Shown here in pieces: positions 8,846 to 17,500 of a stretch of 31,182 bases of DNA. The position numbers and the translations under genes were made by a program. The notes beneath the pieces were generated by a model that saw nothing but the letters and a program-made list of their open reading frames with translations, did not search any database and was not told the origin of the DNA. How positions within the stretch are numbered: the first letter of the stretch is position 1; every line of letters begins with the position of its first letter. Source of the stretch: Pseudoluteimonas sp044226035. Lineage in GTDB: Bacteria; Pseudomonadota; Gammaproteobacteria; Xanthomonadales; Xanthomonadaceae. The DNA is taken from contig JBGAHT010000033.1 of NCBI GenBank assembly GCA_044226035.1, positions 1 through 31,182 on the forward strand, read 5' to 3'.

Positions 8846-11298
8846 GCGAACCGAGCAAGAAGATCGTCCTTCCCGCCTACCTGATCCGGCGCCTCGAGGC
8901 CTACCGCATCGCCAAGGGCAGCGAGTACAGCTACGTGCTGCGCGACAAGCTGTACGGCAAGACCTACGACTTCGACCCGTGGCAGTTCTTCGTCCTGGAA
9001 GTGCTGCCCGGCTGCGAAAGCCTGGACAAGCTGCAGGCGGTGTTCCGCGACCGCTTCGACCGCGACATCACCCAGCAGGAACTGGAGACGCTGTTCTCGG
9101 CGATCGCCGACCAGAAGCTGTTCGAGGAATCGGCCCTGCAGCATCCGCTGCTGGAGCAGTACGCCAAGCGTTCGTTCGAGGTGATCGACGGCAAGGCGGT
9201 GCACAAGTCGTTCAGCACCGTCGGCCAGGCCGCGCCCGCGGCCGCGGCGGGGACGACCGGGGCACCGGCGACGCCGACCGACGCCAAGGCGGCTAGCGCC
9301 GCGCTGGAACTGCCGCCCGGGGTCGAGGGCGCCGTGGGCATCGACGCGCACGCGGCCTCGAAGATGCTGCCGCTGTTCGACCCGCGCCCGATGCTGAAGA
9401 GCCTGGCGCCGGTGGTCGCGCCGCTGCGCTACCTCGTCTACGCCGTGCCGGTGCTGTTGCTGGTCGCGATCGTGCTGGCGGTGAACAACTGGCACCTGCT
9501 GTCCTCCGACCTCGGCACGCTGCACGCGCACTTCTCGCTGTTCGCGCGCATCATCTTCATGCTGCTGACGGTGAATGTGCTCGCGGTGCTGGTGATGTCG
9601 TTCGTGGCGAACGCGTTCCGCGTCAGCGTCGACAAGGTCGGCATCACCGTGCTGCTCGGGTTCATCCCGCGCTTCACCACGCACATGACCGGCACCGACC
9701 AGCTCAGCCGCCGCGAAACCATGTGGCTGCACGGCTCCAACATCCTGCTGCGGCTGTTCCTGTTTAGCGTCGCGATGCTGGTCTGGTACAACACCCGCGA
9801 CCATCAGGATTCGCTCACCCAGTTCGCGCTGATGATGGTGCTGGTCGCCGGCGCCAGCCTGCTGATCGAGGCGGGCAACCCGCTGGCCAAGGGCAGCGCC
9901 TATTTCCTGCTCTCGGCCTACCTCAACGAGAAGAACCTGCGCGGCAAGGCCTACCGGGCGCTGCTGGGCAAGTTCCGCGGCGACGTCTACGAACCGGCCA
10001 ACAGCAACGCGCTGGCGCTGTATTCGCTGGCGACCATCACCTACCTGATCTTCCTGGTGCTGCTGATCGGCGTCGGCCTGCTGGAATGGCTGAACGGCCA
10101 CCTCCGCCTGGGCGGCACGTCGGTGATCATCGCCGGCGCGTTCGTCGCCTACCTGCTGTGGCGCAACTACACCGGCCTCAAGCATTTCGGCGACATCTAC
10201 GAGAAGACCCAGCAGTTCGACCGCTGGCGCAAGCGCACGCTCACCGCCGACGAGATGGCGCCGGGCGAAACGCCCAAGGCGCCGATGGCCTGGTGGAAGA
10301 AGGTGCTGCTGGCCACGCCGCTCGTGCTGCTGTTCCTGCCCTATCCGTACGAGGTCAGCGGCTCGTTCTCGATCTACCCGCTGCGCAAGCAGGTGCTGTC
10401 GACCGATACGCCCGGCCTGATCCAGACGGTGTATTTCGACGGCGGCGAAGCGGTGAAGCAGGGCACGGTGATCGCGCGCCTGGCCGCCGACGACTATTCC
10501 GGCCAGGTGAAGGTGCTCGACGCGCAGATCCAGGAACAGGCCGCCGTGCTCGCGAACCTCAAGGCCGGGCCGAAGCCGGAGGAAGTGCGCGTCGCGCAGG
10601 AAGCGCTGGAAACCGCGCGCACCACCGCGCGCTACAGCCGCGACAAGGTGCCGCGCATCGAGAAGCTGTACCGCTCGGGCGCGATGTCGTTCGAGGAACT
10701 CGACACCGCGCGCAAGCAGCGCGACGACGACGCCATGGAGGTCACCGAGCGCGTCGCCGACCTGCAGCTGGTCAAGTCCGGCGCCACCGCCGACGAAATC
10801 GCCGCGGCCGCGGCCAAGCTGTCCAGCCTCGAGCAGCAGCGCGCCATCGAAGCCGACAAGGTGACGCGCACCGAAGTGCGCATGCCCTTCGACGGCAACA
10901 TCCTGACCCTGCACCTCAAGGACCGCACCAACAGCTTCCTCGACAAGGGCCAGCCGCTGGCCACGGTCGAGTACATCGGCACGGTCACCGCGGAAGTCGA
11001 CATCCCCGAGGCCGACGTGCAGTACGTCAAGCCCGGCGCGAAGGTCCGCGTCCGCCCGGTCGCGTACTTCAACCGCGAGTTCGAAGGCACCGTGACCACG
11101 ATCGACCGCAACGTGACCAAGGAAGAAACCGGGACCACGCTCAAGGTCATCGCCACCATCGACAACCACGACGGCAAGCTCAACACCGGCATGACCGGCA
11201 CCGCCAAGATCCAGGGCGAAACCATGCCGGTGTGGAAGGCGTTCTCGCAGGCCATCATCCGCTTCCTCAAGGTGCAGGTCTGGTCGTGGATTCCGTAA
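8842..11298 (+). CDS. Membrane protein: PqqD-like N-terminus, metal-site-less M50-like domain, HlyD-type adaptor
   Basis: This is an 818-residue inner-membrane protein. Residues ~1-120 resemble a small PqqD-like/winged-helix region, followed by an Ala/Thr-rich linker. About seven membrane segments lie at ~195-217, 234-259, 297-318, 329-349, 392-417, 428-446 and 489-506. This layout matches the M50-peptidase-like half of M50-HlyD proteins, but the zinc motifs are lost. AVLVM (248-252) stands where HExxH is expected, and NPLAKGSAY (346-354) stands where NPxxxxDGY is expected. From ~515 on it is a membrane-fusion adaptor: a lipoyl half-motif, a long coiled coil (~545-690), the second lipoyl half, then a beta-barrel. 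The ATGA overlap with the NodT channel gene supports a joint export role. No energised pump is encoded next to it. Confidence 0.85.
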   Translation: MSEPSKKIVLPAYLIRRLEAYRIAKGSEYSYVLRDKLYGKTYDFDPWQFFVLEVLPGCESLDKLQAVFRDRFDRDITQQELETLFSAIADQKLFEESALQHPLLEQYAKRSFEVIDGKAVHKSFSTVGQAAPAAAAGTTGAPATPTDAKAASAALELPPGVEGAVGIDAHAASKMLPLFDPRPMLKSLAPVVAPLRYLVYAVPVLLLVAIVLAVNNWHLLSSDLGTLHAHFSLFARIIFMLLTVNVLAVLVMSFVANAFRVSVDKVGITVLLGFIPRFTTHMTGTDQLSRRETMWLHGSNILLRLFLFSVAMLVWYNTRDHQDSLTQFALMMVLVAGASLLIEAGNPLAKGSAYFLLSAYLNEKNLRGKAYRALLGKFRGDVYEPANSNALALYSLATITYLIFLVLLIGVGLLEWLNGHLRLGGTSVIIAGAFVAYLLWRNYTGLKHFGDIYEKTQQFDRWRKRTLTADEMAPGETPKAPMAWWKKVLLATPLVLLFLPYPYEVSGSFSIYPLRKQVLSTDTPGLIQTVYFDGGEAVKQGTVIARLAADDYSGQVKVLDAQIQEQAAVLANLKAGPKPEEVRVAQEALETARTTARYSRDKVPRIEKLYRSGAMSFEELDTARKQRDDDAMEVTERVADLQLVKSGATADEIAAAAAKLSSLEQQRAIEADKVTRTEVRMPFDGNILTLHLKDRTNSFLDKGQPLATVEYIGTVTAEVDIPEADVQYVKPGAKVRVRPVAYFNREFEGTVTTIDRNVTKEETGTTLKVIATIDNHDGKLNTGMTGTAKIQGETMPVWKAFSQAIIRFLKVQVWSWIP

Positions 11299-11323
11299 CC
11301 GGCAAGCAGCAACGGGAGGCTGC

Positions 11324-14300
11324 ATGACGCGCTCGACCGATCCGGAGGTCCTGTCGGCGTACTTCGCGACGATGCGCCAGTTCCTGGCGACGCAATCGCG
11401 GGTGATGTCGTCGTTCCTCGGCACCCAGCCGGCGGGCACGGACCTGCCGGCGCTGCCGGCGGAGATGCCGATGGGCATGCCCGCGGAGATGCCGGCCCCG
11501 CTCGCGGCCGCAGCCGCGCAGGCGCCCGCGCCCGTGTCCGCGCCGCCGCCGGTCACCGCGCCCGCTGCAGTCGCGCACCCGGCCGCGCCCGCGGCACCCG
11601 TGGCCACGCCCGCGGCGAGCGAGCGCGATGCGCCGTCCCGCGCGGCGCTGGTCGAGCTGCTGCTCGGCCTGGTCGAGGAGAAGACCGGCTATCCGCGCGA
11701 CATGGTCGGGCTCGAACAGAACCTCGAGGCCGACCTCGGCATCGATTCGATCAAGCGCATCGAAATCGTCGGCAGCCTGCTGCAGCAGTTGCCCGAACGC
11801 CAGCGCGAGGCGCTGGCCGCGCACCGCAGCCGCTTGAACACGCAGCCGAGCCTGAGCGGCATGCTCGACCTGATCGAACAGGCCACGGCCGATGCCGCCG
11901 CGCCCGCGCCCGCCGCGGCGGTCGAAGCGACCGCGCCAGCGCCTGCCGCACCCGTCGCCAGGCCCGTGCCCGAGCCCGCGCCTGCGCCGCCGCGCGGGGT
12001 GATGCGCCCGCGCCACGAACCGCAGCCGGCCGACGCCGCGCGCAGCCTGACCCCGGGTTGCTTCGTCCTGACCGGCGATCGCCTCGGCGTCGCCGAAGCG
12101 CTCGCGGCGACGCTGCGCGGCCGCGACGTCGAAGTCGCCATCGTCGATCCAGCCACGCTCGCCGACGAAGACCGGCTGCTGCAGTGGTGCGCCGCGTTCG
12201 CCCCGGCAACGCCGATCGCCGGCCTCGTGCACCTCGCGCCGCTGGGTTCGCCCGCGGTCGCGGCGGACGGCTCGCCCGCGCAATGGCGGCAGGCGATCCA
12301 GGACAACGAGAAGTCGCTGTTCCTGCTGCTGCGCGAACTGGGCCCGCGCATGGCCGACGAGGCGCACGTGGTCGCGGCCAGCGACCTCGGCGGGCTGTTC
12401 GGCCGCGAAGGCAGCGCCGACGACGACCTGCGCCTGCTCGGCGGCGGCGTGGGCATGGTGAAGTCGCTGCGCAAGGAACGCACCGGATTGCGCGCCAAGG
12501 CGGTGGACCTGGATCCGTCGCGCAAGGCGGCGGAGCTGGCCGCGCACGTGTTCGCCGAAATCGAACTCGACGGCGGCCGCACCGAAGTCGGCTATCCCGA
12601 CGGCGAGCGCTTCGTGTTTCACACCGTCGCCGAGGACGTCGCCACCGATGCGGCGCGCGAAGCGGCGCTGACGGACGTGGTCGTGCTCGCCACCGGCGGC
12701 GCGCGCGGCATCACCGCCGAGGTGCTGCGCGAACTCGCGTGCCCGGGCAACGTGCTGGTGCTGACCGGGCGCAGCCCGCTGCCGGACAGCGAACCCGCCG
12801 AAACCGCGGCGCTGGCCGATGCCGAGGCGCTGCGCGCGCATTTCGTCGCGCAGGTGCGTTCGGGCGCGGCGAAGATGACGCCGGGCGAGATCGGCAAGCG
12901 CGTGCAGGCGGTGCTCGGCCTGCGCGAGATGCTCGCCAACATCGCCGACCTGCGCGCCGGCGGCGCCACGGTCGAGTACTACGCCATCGACGTCGTCGAC
13001 GAGGAAGGCGTTCGCGCCGTGGTCGAGGGCGTCACCGCGCGCCACGGCCGCATCGACGGCGTCGTGCACGGCGCCGGCGTGATCGAGGACAAGCTGCTGG
13101 CCGACAAGCGCAGCGACAGCTGGTCGCGCGTGGTCGACACCAAGGTCGTCGGCATGCTGCTGCTGCAGAAGTACGTCGATCCGTCGAAGCTGAAGTTCTT
13201 CGAGGTGTTCAGTTCGGTCGCCGGCCGCTACGGCAACAGCGGCCAGTCCGACTACGCGACCGCGAACGAGCTGATGAACCGCCTGTGCGTGGCGCTGCAG
13301 GCGCGCTGGGGCCAGCGCGTCGCGGTCAGCGCGTTGTGCTGGGGACCGTGGGGCGCGACCAAGTTCGGCGCCGGCATGGTCACGGCCGAGACCGAGGCCA
13401 AGTTCGCCGCGCAGGGCGTGCGGCTGGTGTCCGCGGCGCTGGGGCGCAAGCTGTTCCGCGAGGAACTGTCGCGCGCGGACGGAACGCCGGTGGAAATCGT
13501 CTGCGGCGAGGCGTTGTGGGATACGCGCGAGGCCGAACTCGGCGTCATCCGCCGCGTCGCGGCCGAGGCGCCCGCCGACGGCGCGGCCACGGGCCCGCTG
13601 ATCGGCTTCAGCCAGGAACAGGCCGGCACTGGCGGCGAACGCATCCTGCCGCTGCGCCTGGACGCGTCGCGCCATCGCTACCTGCACGAGCACGTGCTCG
13701 ACGGCAAGCCGGTGCTGCCGGCCGCGGTCGCGCTGGAACTGATGGCCGAGGCCGCGAAAACGCTGTGGCCGGGCTGGCGCGTGGTCGAGGTGCGCGAGCA
13801 CAAGCTGCTCAAGGGCGTCGAGCTCAAGGGCATGGACGCGAACGACAGCGCGCGCAACCTGCAGGTGCGGATCGCGCCGCCGCCGTACGGCAGCAGCGAG
13901 GGCTTCGAGGTCGCGGCGTCGCTGGAAAGCGAACTCGCGCCCGGCCGCTTCATCCCGCATTACCGCTGCGTGCTGCGGCTGGAACAGTTGCTGCCGGCGC
14001 CCGAGCGCGCCGAACGCCAGTTCCACGACGACAAGGCGCTGAGCACCGCCAAGGCCTATGGCGAGTGGCTGTTCCACGGCCCGCGCTTCCAGGTGATCGA
14101 GCGGATCGACGGGCTGTCGCCGCAGGGCGCCGGCGCGAGCGTGCGCAGCACGCGGCCCGCGCAATGGCTCGCCGACGGCGCCGGCGAACAGGATTGGGTG
14201 TTCGACCCGGGCCTGCTCGACGCGGCCGCGCAGATGGCGTGGTTGTGGTCGCGCGCCTACCGCGACGAATCCGCGCTGCCGGCGCGCTTCGGGCGCGTGG

Positions 14301-14509
14301 TTCGCTACCGCGAGCGTTTCCCCGAGCGCATGCACATGCAGTACACGCGCATTCCCAGCGACGACCCGACCCTGATCCGCGGCAACGTGCTGTTCCTGGA
14401 CGAGGCCGGCGAGGCGGTGATGTCGATCGAGGAACTCGACAGCATCGCCAGCGCCGCGCTCAACCGCTTCGGCGGCACGGCCAAGGAGGCATCGCATGTC
14501 GCGGCCTGA
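11324..14509 (+). CDS. PUFA/Hgl-type polyketide synthase subunit 2: ACP - KR - DH
   Basis: This 1061-residue protein would reduce and dehydrate the beta-keto intermediate. It opens with the helical motif YFATMRQFLATQ and an Ala/Pro linker. One ACP follows (S142 in DSIK). The ketoreductase has a structural subdomain (~240-440) and a catalytic part (~450-700) with TGGARGIT, K607, S631 and Y644. Its IED triplet after HGAGV resembles the B-type LDD motif. The PUFA-type dehydratase double hotdog (~775-1040) has H790 in HxxxGxxxxP and D966 in GLLDAAAQ. All key residues are present. There is a strong GGGAGG site (11314-11319) before the ATG. It starts 25 bases after the adaptor gene and overlaps subunit 3 by 14 bases. 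Confidence 0.94.
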   Translation: MTRSTDPEVLSAYFATMRQFLATQSRVMSSFLGTQPAGTDLPALPAEMPMGMPAEMPAPLAAAAAQAPAPVSAPPPVTAPAAVAHPAAPAAPVATPAASERDAPSRAALVELLLGLVEEKTGYPRDMVGLEQNLEADLGIDSIKRIEIVGSLLQQLPERQREALAAHRSRLNTQPSLSGMLDLIEQATADAAAPAPAAAVEATAPAPAAPVARPVPEPAPAPPRGVMRPRHEPQPADAARSLTPGCFVLTGDRLGVAEALAATLRGRDVEVAIVDPATLADEDRLLQWCAAFAPATPIAGLVHLAPLGSPAVAADGSPAQWRQAIQDNEKSLFLLLRELGPRMADEAHVVAASDLGGLFGREGSADDDLRLLGGGVGMVKSLRKERTGLRAKAVDLDPSRKAAELAAHVFAEIELDGGRTEVGYPDGERFVFHTVAEDVATDAAREAALTDVVVLATGGARGITAEVLRELACPGNVLVLTGRSPLPDSEPAETAALADAEALRAHFVAQVRSGAAKMTPGEIGKRVQAVLGLREMLANIADLRAGGATVEYYAIDVVDEEGVRAVVEGVTARHGRIDGVVHGAGVIEDKLLADKRSDSWSRVVDTKVVGMLLLQKYVDPSKLKFFEVFSSVAGRYGNSGQSDYATANELMNRLCVALQARWGQRVAVSALCWGPWGATKFGAGMVTAETEAKFAAQGVRLVSAALGRKLFREELSRADGTPVEIVCGEALWDTREAELGVIRRVAAEAPADGAATGPLIGFSQEQAGTGGERILPLRLDASRHRYLHEHVLDGKPVLPAAVALELMAEAAKTLWPGWRVVEVREHKLLKGVELKGMDANDSARNLQVRIAPPPYGSSEGFEVAASLESELAPGRFIPHYRCVLRLEQLLPAPERAERQFHDDKALSTAKAYGEWLFHGPRFQVIERIDGLSPQGAGASVRSTRPAQWLADGAGEQDWVFDPGLLDAAAQMAWLWSRAYRDESALPARFGRVVRYRERFPERMHMQYTRIPSDDPTLIRGNVLFLDEAGEAVMSIEELDSIASAALNRFGGTAKEASHVAA

Positions 14510-17500
14510 TCGCGCCGATCCCGGGCAAGCGCCCGCCGTCGCCGACATGCGCGCGCCGATCGCGATCATCGGCATGGCCTGCATCTTCCCGCAGGCGCCC
14601 GACCTGCACGCGTTCTGGAACAACATCCTCGAAGGCGTGGACGCGATCGGCGAACCGCTCGAGGACTGGGGCGCGCAGCGCTACCTCGAGGCGGGGCGGA
14701 TCAAGACCCCGTTCGGCGGCTACCTGAAGGACCTGTACCGCTTCGATCCGCGCGAGTTCGGGATCATGCCCAACTCGGTGGCCGGCGGCGAAACCGACCA
14801 GTACCTCGCCTTGCGGGTCGCGCGCGACGCGCTGGCCGACGCCGGCTACCTGGGCGCGGACGCGGACCATTCCGAAACCGGCATCGTGCTCGGCCACAGC
14901 GCCTACCTGCACGCGGGCCAGGTCACCGTCATCCAGAACAACATCGTCCTCGACCAGACCATGGACCTGGTGCGCGCCGCGATGCCGCACCTGGGCGAGG
15001 AAGCGCTGCGCGACATGCGCGCGCTGATGCAGAAGAAGCTGCCGCCGACCAACGCCGACAACGCGCCCGGCCTGGTCCCGAACATGATGACCGGGCGCAT
15101 CGCCAACCGGCTCAACCTGCGCGGCCCCAACTACGTGCTCGACGCGGCCTGCGCCTCGTCGCTGCTCGCGGTCGCCGCCGCGGCCGACGAACTGCGCACC
15201 GGCCGCAGCCGGATGATGCTCGCCGGCGGCGTCAACGCGACGCTGCCCGCCGACGTCAACGCCAGCTTCACCCAGCTCGGCGCGCTCAGCGCGCGCGGCA
15301 AGGTGCGTCCGTTCGAGGCCGGCAGCGACGGCACCCTGCTCGGCGAAGGCCTGGGCGTGGTCGTGCTCAAGCGCCTCGACGACGCCATCGCCGACGGCGA
15401 CCGCGTGTACGCGGTGCTGCGCGGGGTCGGGCATTCCAGCGACGGCAAGGGCACCGGCCTGCTCGCGCCCAGCCACGACGGCGAAACCCTCGCGATCCGC
15501 CGCGCCTACGCCGGCACCGGCGTGGATCCGGAGACGATCGACCTGGTCGAGGCGCACGGCACCGGCATCCCGCTCGGCGACCAGACCGAAATCGCGTCGC
15601 TCGGCTCGGTGTTCGGCGAACGCAGCGCCCCGGTCGGGACCAAGGCGCTGGGCTCGGTGAAGTCGATGATCAGCCACTGCATCCCGGCCGCGGGCATCGC
15701 CAGCCTGATCAAGATGTCGCTGTCGCTGCACCACCGCACGCTGCCGCCGACCTTGTGCGAACAGGTCAACCCGGAACTGGGCATCGACAAGACCCCGTTC
15801 TACGTCAACACCCGCGTCTCGCCGTGGATGGTGCCGACGGGGCAGCCGCGCCGCGCCGCGGTGAATTCGTTCGGCTTCGGCGGCATCAACGCGCACGCCA
15901 TCCTCGAGCAGGCGCCCGCCGCCGCGGTGGCGCCGGGGCGCATGACCGACTGGCCGGTGGAACTGTGCGTGCTTTCCGCCGACAGTGCCGAAGCGCTCGT
16001 GGCGAAGCTCGAATCGCTGGCCGCCGGCCTCGAACGCAACCCGTCGTGGCGCCTGCCGGAGGTGGCCGCCGCGCTGGCGAGGCAGGATTCGGCCGCGGAG
16101 CATCGCGTCGCGATCCTGGCCAAGGACATCGCCGCGCTGGCGAGCGGCATCGACCAGGCCTTGAAGAAGGTGCGCGAAGGCAAGGTCGCCACCGGTGCGG
16201 GCGGCCGCGGCCGCGTGTTCTACGGCAACCGCCGCGTCGAGGGCAAGCTCGCGTTCCTGTTCCCCGGCGAAGGCTCGCAGTACCCGCACATGTTCGCCGA
16301 GCTCGCGTTGCGCTTCGACGAGGTGCAGCACTGGCTGGATTTCTGGCGCGGCCTGTACGGCCTGCCCGCCGGGCAGTCGCGCACCGACATCGTGTTCCCC
16401 AGCAGCGAAGTCGATGCCGCGCGCAGCGCCGAGCTCGAACACCGGCTGCATGCGATGGACGTCGGTTCCGAAGCGGTGTTCGTCGGCGGCATGGCCATGC
16501 ACGAACTGCTGACCTCGCTCGGCGTCGAACCCGACGTCATGCTCGGCCACAGTTCCGGCGAATCCGCGGCGCTGGCCGCCTGCGGCGCCAACGCGGCGAG
16601 CACGCCGCAGGAACTGTCCGACTGCATCAGCCAGCACTACGCGGTCTACGACGAGCTGCTGCAGTCGGGCAAGATCCCGGTCGGCGCGCTGCTCGCCGTC
16701 GGCGCGCTGCCTTCGGAGGAGGTCAACCGCTACCTCGCGCAGCAGGGCCGCGACGTGCAGGTGGCGATGGACAACTGCAGCAACCAGATCGTGCTGTACG
16801 GCAGCGTCGCCGACATCGCGCAGGTGCAGGAAGGCCTGGCCGCGCTCGGCGCGATCTGCATGCCGCTGCCGTTCGACCGCGGCTACCACACGCCGGCGTT
16901 CGCCGACGTCAGCGTCGCGTTCGAGAAGTACTACGAGAACATCGGGCTGGAACGGCCGAACGTGCCGCTGTACTCCTGCGCCTCGGTCGACCTGTTCCCG
17001 GACGATCCGAAACAGGTGCGCGCGCTGGCCGCGGGCCAGTGGTCGCAGACGGTCCGCTTCCGCGAAACCATCCGCAAGATGCACGACGACGGCGTGCGCG
17101 TGTTCGTCGAGGTCGGCCCGTCGGGCAACCTCACCGCGTTCGTCAACGACATCCTCGCCGACCGCGAATACGTGGCGCTGTCGAGCAACGTGCGGCGCAA
17201 GAACGGCGTCGAGCAGCTGCTGACCACGCTCGCGCAGCTCTACATCGCCGGCCGCGCGGTCGACCTCGGCAAGCTGTTCGCGCGGCGCGAGCTCGCGCGC
17301 ATCGACCTGGATGCGACCGCGACGGTGCGGCAGCCGCCGGTGCTGGACAACACGATGCCGATGGTCCGCTTCAGCGAGGCCGATCGCGAACGCGTGCGGC
17401 AGCTGGCGCAGGCATCGGCGCAGGCGCAAGCGCAAGCGCAAGCACCGGCCGCGCTGCCGCCGCAGGTGCAGGCGCCAGCCGTCGCATCGCCGCCGGCCAC

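Noticed and set aside
8698..11607. A minus-strand open frame of about 970 codons opposite the adaptor gene
   Set aside because: The translation is a His/Arg/Gln-rich shadow. The plus-strand frame encodes lipoyl and membrane segments.
11267..14626. A minus-strand open frame of about 1100 codons opposite PKS subunit 2
   Set aside because: Same cause: low-complexity translation and no recognisable protein, while the opposite strand encodes ACP, KR and DH.
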